Source: Clostridia bacterium
GTDB taxonomy: Bacteria; Bacillota; Clostridia; Oscillospirales; CAG-272
DNA: 64,000 nucleotides
Reading direction: 5' to 3'
NCBI GenBank assembly: GCA_017403155.1
Contig: JAFQOP010000007.1
Coordinates: 53,889-117,888 of the forward strand
Below, in pieces: positions 8,951-17,164 of this stretch; the first letter of the stretch is position 1, and every line of letters starts with the position of its first letter. The notes below the pieces were generated by a model. That model saw nothing but the letters and a program-made list of their open reading frames with translations, searched no databases and was not told the DNA's origin. Made by a program: the position numbers and the translations under genes.

Positions 8951-11900
8951 ATATCTTTTTTCTGCATATGGGCTTAAACTGGCACCATTCGCATCCGCCG
9001 TCCTTCTTCTTCGGGGTGGGCGTAACGTTGCCGCCCTTGATTTCGCTTGCCACCCGACAGACCGCGGCGCTCACCGTTTCGTTATATTCGTCCCACTGAA
9101 CGCGGCTGTATGCTCTGTCTGCATCCGAGCCGTGGGGCACTCCCTTTTTGGTGATACGAACGGGAGAGAACTTGATTCCCGTTGCGGATATTACCTCATC
9201 CTCGTTCAGTATCATACCCTTGCGCTTCTGCGATGAGGTGATTGCCTTGTCTATCTCTGTCGCATCGGGGGTGCTGACGGTGATGTTTCCAACCTCGCAT
9301 TTGAGGTATATAATTCCCGAGGGCACGGGGGCCTTGTCGGGGTGTGCCCCGAGGTCGGCGAGGAAGCTCGCCTTTTTGCTCTCAACCACCGCCTTCAGAT
9401 AAAGGAAGAGCTGCAGATTTTTTCCCTCCTTGAAGTCGTCGGGAGAGAAGTTCTTTGCTCCGGTCTTGTAGTCGACTGCTCGGACAAACAGCTCGTCGTC
9501 CGTGCGGTAGGTGTCTACGCGGTCTATCGTGCCGCGTACAGTCACGCACTCTCCGTTTTCGTCACGGAAAACAAGAGGCTCGGGCTGATTTTCTCCGTCA
9601 CCGAGCTCAAGCTCGAAGTATCTCGGTATGTATTTTGAGCCGCGGAATTCCTCGCACAGATTTTCCACCACGGGCATTGCTGCGCGGCAGAGTCTGTCCG
9701 AGAGCACTCTCTCTCGCTCCGTGCGTGCCGTCTTTCCGTCGTTGACCTTCTCAAGAAAGCCGTCGGCGCCCCTTCTGACCATCTCGGTCATTTCCTCCCT
9801 CGTGATGGTATCCAGGTCTGCCTTGCCCTCCGCGACCTCGCCGAAGAAGCTCTCGAGTATCGCGTGGATAAAGGTGCCGACGTTGCGTGTGTCAAGCTCC
9901 GCCCTCTCCTCCGGCTTTAGACAGAGACCGTACTTGAGAAAGTAGAGCAGGGGGCAGTTGTTGAAGGTGTCTATTTTCGACTGAGAGAGGGATAGGGTAG
10001 CTGCGGCAAGCGCGCGGCGACTTTCCTCCGACAGATGCATGTCACCCGCGTCGATGGTGCTGTCCAGCATGCTTACACGTTCACCGAGTCCCGTCTTTTC
10101 GAGAGCCCTCCTGATAGCGAGTCTGTCGCCCTCCTCCTTCACCAGTCCCAGCGCGTCGAGCGCGCCCTCGGGTGTGTAAAGAAGGGCGAGAGCATCGTCG
10201 AAGGACGGGCGCTTGATTTTCACCTTGCCGTCGGTCATGGAGGTTATTTTTTCGATTACCTCGCTCGGCTTCACCTCGCCGAGTCCTGCTGTTTTTTTCG
10301 TATAAAGCAGTGACACGCTCTGCCCGGCATAGGCGATAGCGCGCAGAAGAATATACAGCTCCTTGCTGCTTCTCACGTCCGCGTCGGGCTTCAGTGCAAG
10401 GTCAAGCGAGGCTAGCGTTCTCTTGTCTCGCTCGGTAAAATAGGAGCGGTCTGATATCGCCTCGGGAAACTCCGCGCGGTTAAGTCCAATGATATAAACG
10501 TGCTTTTTGTCAAACAGACGTATCATATCGGCGCTTCCGATGGATACCGTGTCGTAGAAGGTCGGCAGCCTGCCTATATCCGTGCAGGAGAGCACTACCT
10601 TGAGCTGGGCAAAGAAGCCGTCGGTGCTCGTCTGTACCCCTCCCGCAACCGAAACGAGGGTGTCGAGCGCCTCCACGATAATATCCCATATCGGCTCATA
10701 CTGGGCGGCTAGCTCTCCCTCACCGAGAAGATACAGCTCGTCTCTCCTTTTGTATATTCCTTCGCGCAGACGCACCTCGCCCATAAAGGCATACAGCGCC
10801 GTGGCATACTCCTCCACGGTTCCCGCTCTCCCGAGCGCTTCCTCCAGCTTCAGCAGGGGAGCCAGCAGCCTCCTCCTCGTCCCGTTGAGCCTTTTCAGCC
10901 TCGCGCCCATGTCCGACGCGTGCCGAACGGTGTAGCCGTCGGGATTCATATTCCACACCTCGTCGGACGAGAAGCCCCTGCCCGATATTCCCCAGAGCCT
11001 CACGTAGCACTCCAGCTCGTCACACTCGTCGCGTCCGAGACTTGAGGGGGTGTGCTTGGCGTATGCTATCACCGACTCGGTTGAGTAGCCCTGGCGTATC
11101 GCCTCTATTGCGGCATATATCAGCTTCACCGCCTCCGCACCCTCGGCAAGTATCGGCTTGGAGATGAAGTAGGGAATATGGTATTTGTCGAGGGAGGCGT
11201 CGATTATTCCGACGTACTTCTCGCTCCTGCGCGCTATAACCGCAAAGTCGCGATACCTCGCCCCCGCCTTCACACGCCTGCGGATATCCGCGGCAATAAA
11301 GTCACATTCGTCAAACGGGGTAGGGCACTCGAAAATTTCAATTTCGTTGTTGTAATGTAAAGTATTGTTGTCAAATCTCGGGTTGGTTCGCCACAGCTGA
11401 TTAACGCATTCGACAATATATTCGGGCGCGCTTGCACCCGATATGCGTATGAGCTTCTCCTCCGCTCCGCTCCTTCTTGCGTCGGAGAGCAGCCTTTTCA
11501 TCGTGCGCCTCGGCTCCGTGTATTCAAAGGCGTCCTCGTTTTCCTTGGGCAGGACGAGCGACACGACTACCTCGCACAACCCCGAGAGCACCGAGAGAAA
11601 GGCGTACTGTCCCTCTGTAAAGGAGGTGAAGCCCTCGATATAAAATACCGCATCACGGAAGAAGTCGGGGTTGCTCCTTGTCAGCTCGATGAGCGCGCGC
11701 ATATCGTCGGCATTGTCGGAGTATTTTTCGTGGAGCATCCTCTTGTACAGCGAGTATATTGCCGCAAGGTCGTCGAGCTTTGCGATAAGCCTGCCCTCCT
11801 CCTTGGGTACAATTGCGCTTGCCGCGGCAAGCTCCTGCGCGCTGATTCCTGCTCGCTCGATAACGGCAACCGCCTCCAGCGCCCTCTCCACGACACCGAC

Positions 11901-12239
11901 GCCGACCTCCCTCGAGCCTGCCGTCATTGTCAGGGTGGGGGACAGCTCGGTCACCGCGCGCCACATTATGAGCGACTTTTTCGCCCTGTCGCACACCTCT
12001 GCACCAATGCCGCCGAGTGCGCGGAAGGTGCTGTTTGCAAGTCTTGTGAAGTTCGTTACCTCAAAATATAATGGATATGAGCTCGGCAGTATTGCCGCCA
12101 GCTCCCCCTCGGAGGAGAGTGTCTGCTGCTCGGGCACGATGAGATAGGTGCGCTTCTTTGCCTCGACTCTTTTCTTTATTTCCTCATTTATGATTCCGTG
12201 CGCCCCCGAAAAGAAGCCGCCCTCAAGAATTTTCAGCAT
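8949..12239 (-). CDS. addB: AddB subunit of the AddAB helicase-nuclease
   Basis: A 1096-residue AddB (RexB-like). It has an inactivated UvrD-like helicase region and a C-terminal PD-(D/E)XK nuclease with VDYKTG and LQLFLY motifs. Fe-S cluster cysteines are present: one in FNNCPLLYFLKYG and three in CEWCQFKPIC close to the C terminus. AddAB processes double-strand breaks for RecA loading. The N terminus is odd: where AddB normally has a GxSGKT Walker A loop, this protein reads EGGFFSGAHGIINEE, lacking the Lys-Thr pair. Its start overlaps the upstream regulator gene by 17 bases. addA, usually adjacent, is not in the window. Confidence 0.9.
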   Translation of the reverse strand: MLKILEGGFFSGAHGIINEEIKKRVEAKKRTYLIVPEQQTLSSEGELAAILPSSYPLYFEVTNFTRLANSTFRALGGIGAEVCDRAKKSLIMWRAVTELSPTLTMTAGSREVGVGVVERALEAVAVIERAGISAQELAAASAIVPKEEGRLIAKLDDLAAIYSLYKRMLHEKYSDNADDMRALIELTRSNPDFFRDAVFYIEGFTSFTEGQYAFLSVLSGLCEVVVSLVLPKENEDAFEYTEPRRTMKRLLSDARRSGAEEKLIRISGASAPEYIVECVNQLWRTNPRFDNNTLHYNNEIEIFECPTPFDECDFIAADIRRRVKAGARYRDFAVIARRSEKYVGIIDASLDKYHIPYFISKPILAEGAEAVKLIYAAIEAIRQGYSTESVIAYAKHTPSSLGRDECDELECYVRLWGISGRGFSSDEVWNMNPDGYTVRHASDMGARLKRLNGTRRRLLAPLLKLEEALGRAGTVEEYATALYAFMGEVRLREGIYKRRDELYLLGEGELAAQYEPIWDIIVEALDTLVSVAGGVQTSTDGFFAQLKVVLSCTDIGRLPTFYDTVSIGSADMIRLFDKKHVYIIGLNRAEFPEAISDRSYFTERDKRTLASLDLALKPDADVRSSKELYILLRAIAYAGQSVSLLYTKKTAGLGEVKPSEVIEKITSMTDGKVKIKRPSFDDALALLYTPEGALDALGLVKEEGDRLAIRRALEKTGLGERVSMLDSTIDAGDMHLSEESRRALAAATLSLSQSKIDTFNNCPLLYFLKYGLCLKPEERAELDTRNVGTFIHAILESFFGEVAEGKADLDTITREEMTEMVRRGADGFLEKVNDGKTARTERERVLSDRLCRAAMPVVENLCEEFRGSKYIPRYFELELGDGENQPEPLVFRDENGECVTVRGTIDRVDTYRTDDELFVRAVDYKTGAKNFSPDDFKEGKNLQLFLYLKAVVESKKASFLADLGAHPDKAPVPSGIIYLKCEVGNITVSTPDATEIDKAITSSQKRKGMILNEDEVISATGIKFSPVRITKKGVPHGSDADRAYSRVQWDEYNETVSAAVCRVASEIKGGNVTPTPKKKDGGCEWCQFKPICRKKI

Positions 12240-12768
12240 CCTTCAACACCTCGTTGTTAATCTTGTATCCCATCTCGCGGGAGGAGAGTATCACCTTTAT
12301 CCCGCCCTTTTCCAGCTTTTCTCTTAAATAGTGGACGTAGACGCTGAGCACGCCGCCGTTTGCTCCCTCGCCCCAGACCCTCGTGAGCAGGCTCTCTCGG
12401 CTGACAAAGCCGCCCTCCCCCTCGAGAATCGCCTCGAGCAGAGCTCCCTCCACCTCGGTGAGCGCTGCTGTGACTCCGCCGAGTGTGGCGCGGCGGGTGT
12501 GTCTGTCGTAGGAGAGCGCGGTGCTCCCCTTGCCGAAGAGTCTGCTTTTCAGCTCTCCGATTGCAAACGGGAGCGTGATATCGCACCCCTCGCCCGACCC
12601 GAGCGTCAGTCCGACGGAGCTCGTGCCAACCGAGTCTACGTCGGTCAGCACGGTGTCGTAGCCCTCCTTCACCTCGCCATTCATCTCGCATTCGCAAAGT
12701 CCGTCGAGCTCCAGCCTTATTTTTTGAAAGAGCATTCTGCTCCCCGTGATAACAAGCACCCTTTTCAT
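12223..12768 (-). CDS. OmpR/PhoB-type winged-helix regulator with a degenerate receiver
   Basis: The start is the ATG at 12768, preceded by GGAGG; a longer frame to 12813 would begin upstream of the -10 box and is excluded. The protein has 181 residues. About residues 90-175 form a winged helix of the PhoB type (TEVEGALLEAILEG, then VSVYVHYLREKLE-like recognition helix and the REMGYKI wing). Residues 1-75 look like a shortened receiver: the acidic pair of true response regulators is missing, although YDTVLTDVDS could mark the usual phospho-site strand. No histidine kinase is nearby. It overlaps addB by 17 bases and shares its promoter, which is unusual company for a recombination gene. Phosphorylation is doubtful. 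Confidence 0.75.
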   Translation of the reverse strand: MKRVLVITGSRMLFQKIRLELDGLCECEMNGEVKEGYDTVLTDVDSVGTSSVGLTLGSGEGCDITLPFAIGELKSRLFGKGSTALSYDRHTRRATLGGVTAALTEVEGALLEAILEGEGGFVSRESLLTRVWGEGANGGVLSVYVHYLREKLEKGGIKVILSSREMGYKINNEVLKDAENS

Positions 12769-12804
12769 GCGGCGCCTCCGTATTGCTTCTAATTTATTAG
12801 AAAT

Positions 12805-12833
12805 ATTATACATCCTTTTGATGGATATGTCAA
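12805..12833 (-). promoter_or_regulatory. Consensus promoter of the regulator-addB operon
   Basis: On the minus strand TTGACA (12828-12833), a 17-base spacer, then TATAAT (12805-12810): full consensus, so strong basal expression is expected. It also fixes the regulator start downstream of this point. Confidence 0.85.
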
Positions 12834-12874
12834 TAGGAGCACGCGGACAACTTTTGCATACTCTCGGGCAATTT

Positions 12875-12902
12875 TTGCAATTAAAGTATTCTTTTTTATA
12901 AT
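12875..12902 (+). promoter_or_regulatory. Promoter of the KDPG aldolase fusion gene
   Basis: TTGCAA at 12875-12880, a 16-base spacer and TATAAT at 12897-12902; the gene starts 42 bases downstream behind AAGGAGA. Confidence 0.65.
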
Positions 12903-12944
12903 GTATAATATATTTATAAATTTACTCCAAGGAGATAGATAGAA

Positions 12945-13913
12945 ATGAACAACGATATGATCAAAGCGCTCTATGAGATCGGACTCATCCCCGTAATCAA
13001 GATTGAGAACGCAGACGATGCAGTACCCCTTGCCAAGGCTCTTATCGACGGTGGACTCCCCGCTGCGGAGATTACCTTCAGAACCAGCTGCGCTGCAGAG
13101 GCAATCAAGAAAATAACCGACGCATACCCCGAGATGCTTGTAGGTGCGGGCACCGTCCTCACCACCGAGCAGGTAGATGCTGCAATCGCGGCAGGCTCGA
13201 AGTTCCTTGTATCCCCCGGACTTAATCCCAAGGTAACCTCCTACTGTCTTTCCAAGGGTGTGCCCATGCTCCCCGGCTGCTCCAACCCCTCTGACGTTGA
13301 GGCGGCTCTTGAGCTCGGTCTTACCACCGTTAAGTTCTTCCCCGCAGAGGCTGCAGGCGGTCTCAAGATGCTCAAGGCTATGGCTGCGCCCTACGGCAAC
13401 CTGACCTTCATGCCCACCGGCGGCATCAATGCAGACAACCTCCTCGACTACCTCAAGTTTAACAAGATAGTTGCATGCGGTGGCTCGTTTATGGTAGCTG
13501 ATCAGCTTGTAAAGGAGAAGAAGTGGGACGAGATTACCGCCCTCACCAAGAACGCAGTCAAGAAGATGCTCGGACTTGAGTTTGTCCACATGGGCATCAA
13601 CAACGAGAACAAGGAGGAGGCACAGCGCGGAGCAAAGCTCTTTGAGTGCATGTTTGGCATGCCCACCCGTGAGACGAGCAAGTCCTACTTTGCAGGCGAT
13701 GCATTTGAGTTTATGATGGGCAAGGGCCCCGGCAGATGCGGTCACATCGGTATCCGCACCAACTTCGTTGACCGTGCCATCGCATACTTCAAGAGAATGG
13801 GCTTTGAGTTTGACGAGAGCTCCATCACCTACGATGAGAAGAGCGGCAAGCCTAAGTTCGTATACTTCAAGGAAGAAATCTGCGGCTTCGCAGTTCACCT
13901 TGTACAGAAATAA
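12945..13913 (+). CDS. eda: KDPG/KHG aldolase fused to a VOC (glyoxalase-like) domain
   Basis: A 322-residue protein. Residues 1-210 are a class I 2-keto-3-deoxy-6-phosphogluconate / 4-hydroxy-2-oxoglutarate aldolase. It has Glu in AAEITFRT, the Schiff-base Lys in TTVKFFPAE, and the GGIN phosphate loop. Residues 215-322 form an added domain with the pattern of a VOC/glyoxalase half-module (FVHMGIN, then GRCGHIGIRTNFVDRAIAYF, ending FAVHLVQK). The aldolase cleaves KDPG to pyruvate and glyceraldehyde 3-phosphate in sugar-acid breakdown. The role of the extra domain is unknown; it might bind a metal or act on a related keto acid. The gene is monocistronic, with its own promoter and terminator. 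No kdgK or uronate genes are nearby. Confidence 0.85.
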   Translation: MNNDMIKALYEIGLIPVIKIENADDAVPLAKALIDGGLPAAEITFRTSCAAEAIKKITDAYPEMLVGAGTVLTTEQVDAAIAAGSKFLVSPGLNPKVTSYCLSKGVPMLPGCSNPSDVEAALELGLTTVKFFPAEAAGGLKMLKAMAAPYGNLTFMPTGGINADNLLDYLKFNKIVACGGSFMVADQLVKEKKWDEITALTKNAVKKMLGLEFVHMGINNENKEEAQRGAKLFECMFGMPTRETSKSYFAGDAFEFMMGKGPGRCGHIGIRTNFVDRAIAYFKRMGFEFDESSITYDEKSGKPKFVYFKEEICGFAVHLVQK

Positions 13914-13924
13914 CTGTAAATTAA

Positions 13925-13947
13925 GGGGCTCCCGTCTCGGGAGCCCC
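13925..13947 (+). terminator. Terminator after the aldolase gene
   Basis: A perfect 10-bp stem (GGGGCTCCCG / CGGGAGCCCC) with a three-base loop, 11 bases after the stop. The following T-tract is short (AAGCTTT), so termination may be partial. Confidence 0.65.
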
Positions 13948-13980
13948 AAGCTTTAAAAAACGGTAAGGGTGTGAGATTTT

Positions 13981-14682
13981 ATGAGAATAGATAAGCTTCT
14001 CTCGGATATGGGGCTAGCCTCGCGCAAGGAGTCCTCTGCGGCGGCGCGCCGCGGAGCCATAACGGTAAACGGCACCGCAGTGAAGGATGCCTCGCGGCAT
14101 ATTGACCCCGAGAGGGACGAGGTTACCTATCTCGGCAGGAGGGTGGAATACCGCCGATACGTGTATATAATGCTCAACAAGCCCGAGGGCTACGTCAGTG
14201 CCACCGAGGACTCTCGCCTCCCCGTTGTAACCGAGCTGCTCTCCGAGGAGTACAGACGCATGGAGCTCTTTCCCGTCGGCAGACTCGACCGTGACACCGT
14301 GGGGCTTATGCTCCTCACCAACAACGGTCCTCTTGCTCACAAGCTCCTCTCCCCCAAGCACCACGTGAGAAAAAAATATTACTTCAGGTGCATAGAGCCC
14401 CTCGAGGAGGGGGTGGAGCGTCGCTTTGCCGACCGCATCACCCTTGCCGACGGATATGAGTGCCTGCCTGCCGAGATAGTCCTCGACCCCGACAGACGGG
14501 GCGGAGTAATTACCCTCACCGAGGGCAAGTATCATCAGATAAAGCGCATGATTGCCGCTTGCGGCAGTCGCGTCACCTTCCTTGAGCGCACCGTCTTTGG
14601 TGACATCTCGCTCGACGGCACCCTCGCCCGAGGCGAGTGGCGACCCCTCACCGACGCCGAAATAGCCTCGCTGGGAGGATAA
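13981..14682 (+). CDS. rsuA: RsuA-family 16S rRNA pseudouridine synthase
   Basis: A 233-residue protein with an N-terminal S4 RNA-binding domain (MRIDKLLSDMGLASRKE, residues 1-55) and a pseudouridine synthase domain. The catalytic Asp lies in GRLDRDTVGLMLLTN near residue 103, and KYHQIKRM is the late conserved motif. RsuA makes pseudouridine 516 in 16S rRNA; RluE/RluF-like specificity cannot be excluded from motifs alone. It begins 33 bases after the aldolase hairpin and ends at its own terminator. Confidence 0.85.
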   Translation: MRIDKLLSDMGLASRKESSAAARRGAITVNGTAVKDASRHIDPERDEVTYLGRRVEYRRYVYIMLNKPEGYVSATEDSRLPVVTELLSEEYRRMELFPVGRLDRDTVGLMLLTNNGPLAHKLLSPKHHVRKKYYFRCIEPLEEGVERRFADRITLADGYECLPAEIVLDPDRRGGVITLTEGKYHQIKRMIAACGSRVTFLERTVFGDISLDGTLARGEWRPLTDAEIASLGG

Positions 14683-14688
14683 CGGCAG

Positions 14689-14719
14689 CCGCCGCGGTAA
14701 GAAGGACCGCGGCGGTTTT
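14689..14719 (+). terminator. Terminator after rsuA
   Basis: CCGCCGCGGT pairs perfectly with ACCGCGGCGG across a 7-base loop, followed by TTTT. Confidence 0.85.
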
Positions 14720-14751
14720 GCTATAAATATTTAAAATATTAAGCATTCCTA

Positions 14752-14780
14752 TTTACAAAAGCCGACAAATGTGATAAAAT
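14752..14780 (+). promoter_or_regulatory. Promoter of tex
   Basis: TTTACA at 14752-14757, a 17-base spacer, TAAAAT at 14775-14780 with an extended TGA just before it. Confidence 0.7.
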
Positions 14781-14836
14781 CATACTTGGCGTAATAAGCC
14801 ATGCAGTAAAATTTTGTAACAAAACGGAGAAACAGA

Positions 14837-17026
14837 ATGGACATCGTAAAAACACTGGCACAGGAATTTAACATCAAGGAGGAGCAGGTAACGGCGACTA
14901 TCGCCCTTATCGACGAGGGCAATACCATACCCTTTATCTCCAGATACCGTAAGGAGGTAACGGGCTCGCTCGACGACGCAACCCTCCGTGACCTGAATGA
15001 CAGACTTCAGTATCTGCGCAACCTTGAGGAAAGACGTGCCGCAGTAGAGAATCTTATCAACGAGCAGGGAAAGCTTACCCCCGAGCTTGTTTTCGCTCTT
15101 AACAATGCAAAGACCCTCGTGGAAATAGAGGATATATACCGTCCCTACAAGCCCAAGAGAACGACTAGAGCCTCCATCGCAAGAGCAAAGGGACTTGAGC
15201 CTCTCGCCAACTATATTCTCGAGCAGAGAGACAGCTATGAGGTGCCGATTGACAAATATGCCGAGGAGTTCATCTCCACCGAGGAGGGCAAGGAGGTTCC
15301 CGATGCCAAGGCAGCTCTGCAGGGCGCGTCGGACATCATTGCAGAGGATATCTCCAACTCCGCCGAGATAAGAAAGCTCCTTCGCGAGTATACCCTCGCG
15401 CACGGTGCTATCACCACCAAGGGAACCACCGAGGAAACCTCGGTATACGAGAACTACTACGATTTCTCCGAGCCCATAAAGAAGCTCAAGGGTCACCGCG
15501 TTCTCGCCATCAACCGTGGCGAGAAGGAGGACTTCCTCAAGGTTGCGGTGACTCTGCCTGAGGAGGAGGGAATTGCCCAGATTGTTGCAAGGGTGATAAC
15601 CAACAAGCAGTCCGAGGCGCTTTCCTACCTTATGGCAACCATCACCGATGCCTATGACCGTCTTCTTTTCCCCGCTATCGAGCGCGAGATAAGAACGAGC
15701 CTCTTCGACGATGCGGCAGAGGGCGCGCTCAAGGTCTTCTCCGAGAACCTCCGCAACCTTCTTCTCGTCTCTCCCATAAAGGGCAAGACAGTCCTCGGCT
15801 ATGACCCCGGCTACGGTCACGGCTGTAAGCTTGCCGTTGTTGATAAGACGGGAAAGGTGCTCGACACCGCCGTAATCTATCCCTTCCGCTCGAAGGGTAA
15901 CCCCAACCCCGCCGACCTTGAAAAGTCGAAGACCATCGTCCTCCGCCTCATCGCGAGAAACGGAGTTGACATCGTCGCAATAGGAAACGGCACCGCCTCC
16001 CGCGAGTCCGAGCGCTTTATCGCAGATACCCTGCGTGATGCAGCGTGCCCCAAGGGAGTTAAGTACACAATAGTTTCCGAGGCAGGAGCCTCGGTATATT
16101 CCGCCTCTAAGCTCGCAACCGAGGAGTTTCCCGACTTCGACGTTATGCAGAGGAGCGCGATATCCATAGCAAGACGTCTGCAGGACCCCCTTGCCGAGCT
16201 CGTCAAGATTGAGCCCAAGGCAATAGGTGTAGGTCAGTATCAGCACGATATGAAGCAGAATCGCCTCACCGATGCTCTCGGCGGCGTAGTAGAGGACTGC
16301 GTTAACGCAGTCGGTGTTGACCTCAACACCGCCTCCTACTCTCTGCTTTCCTACGTTTCGGGTATCAACGCCACCGCTGCAAAGAACATTGTTGCATACA
16401 GAGAGGCAAACGGTGAGTTCAAGTCGAGAAAGCAGCTGCTCAAGGTCCCCAAGATAGGTGACAAGGCGTTCACCCAGTGTGCGGGCTTCCTCCGTATCCC
16501 GGGCGCCAAGGAGGTGTTTGACTCCACGGGCGTTCACCCCGAGTCCTACACCGTCGCAGACGAGCTTCTCCACCGCTTCGGCTTCACCCCCGAGGACGTA
16601 AGAGCCAACAACCTCACCCTCCTGCGCTTCAAGGCAGAGCAGTACGGCATTGCCAAGCTCGCCCGTGAGCTCGGATGCGGTGAGCCCACCCTTGAGGATA
16701 TTATCAAGGAGCTTGAGAAGCCCGGCAGAGACATTCGTGACGACGCTCCCGCGCCCGTCCTCTCCACCGACGTCCTTGAGATAAGCGACCTCAAGCCCGG
16801 AATGCAGCTCAAGGGCACCGTCCGCAACGTAGTTGATTTTGGATGCTTCGTTGATATAGGTGTTCACCACGACGGACTCCTCCACATCTCCGAGATGTCC
16901 GACCGCTACGTAAAGAGCCCCTCCGACCTCTTCGCCGTAGGCGACGTTATTGAGGTTCTTATCAAGGACGTAAACGTACAGAAGCAGCGCATCTCTCTAA
17001 CAAGAAAAGGCTTGCCGACAAAGTAA
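14837..17026 (+). CDS. tex: Tex-family RNA-binding protein
   Basis: A 729-residue protein with the Tex order: a helical N-terminal region (GNTIPFISRYRKE), a YqgF/RNase H-like domain (GYDPGYGHGCKLAVVDKTGK and IAIGNGTASRESE), two helix-hairpin-helix units (YVSGINATAAKNIVAYRE; KQLLKVPKIGDKAF), and a C-terminal S1 domain (LKGTVRNVVDFGCFVDIGVH). Tex proteins bind RNA and act on transcription complexes; an enzymatic activity is not established for the family. Length is typical. It is preceded by an extended -10 promoter and followed by a large hairpin without a clear U-tract. Confidence 0.93.
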   Translation: MDIVKTLAQEFNIKEEQVTATIALIDEGNTIPFISRYRKEVTGSLDDATLRDLNDRLQYLRNLEERRAAVENLINEQGKLTPELVFALNNAKTLVEIEDIYRPYKPKRTTRASIARAKGLEPLANYILEQRDSYEVPIDKYAEEFISTEEGKEVPDAKAALQGASDIIAEDISNSAEIRKLLREYTLAHGAITTKGTTEETSVYENYYDFSEPIKKLKGHRVLAINRGEKEDFLKVAVTLPEEEGIAQIVARVITNKQSEALSYLMATITDAYDRLLFPAIEREIRTSLFDDAAEGALKVFSENLRNLLLVSPIKGKTVLGYDPGYGHGCKLAVVDKTGKVLDTAVIYPFRSKGNPNPADLEKSKTIVLRLIARNGVDIVAIGNGTASRESERFIADTLRDAACPKGVKYTIVSEAGASVYSASKLATEEFPDFDVMQRSAISIARRLQDPLAELVKIEPKAIGVGQYQHDMKQNRLTDALGGVVEDCVNAVGVDLNTASYSLLSYVSGINATAAKNIVAYREANGEFKSRKQLLKVPKIGDKAFTQCAGFLRIPGAKEVFDSTGVHPESYTVADELLHRFGFTPEDVRANNLTLLRFKAEQYGIAKLARELGCGEPTLEDIIKELEKPGRDIRDDAPAPVLSTDVLEISDLKPGMQLKGTVRNVVDFGCFVDIGVHHDGLLHISEMSDRYVKSPSDLFAVGDVIEVLIKDVNVQKQRISLTRKGLPTK

Positions 17027-17044
17027 TTTTTGGTGATTTTCGCC

Positions 17045-17092
17045 GTTCGTGAGCAAGCTCGCCGTAGGTAACTACGGCTTCGGCTCGCGAAC
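17045..17092. repeat. Large imperfect hairpin between tex and malQ
   Basis: GTTCGTGAGC (17045-17054) pairs with GCTCGCGAAC (17083-17092), and inside it GCCGTAG (17061-17067) pairs with CTACGGC (17072-17078) around GTAA. An asymmetric internal loop separates the two helices. No T-tract follows on either strand, so it is not a typical intrinsic terminator. It could protect the tex mRNA 3' end or be a dispersed palindromic repeat. Confidence 0.55.
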
Positions 17093-17164
17093 AACAAAAC
17101 TACCTCAAAAGTTACATTATTGATTTTTTGCAGAAAAACACACTTAACAAAGAAGATACATTCT

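Noticed and set aside
14780-16885. 701-codon open frame opposite tex
   Set aside because: Antisense shadow of tex; would begin inside a conserved S1 domain and has no ribosome site.
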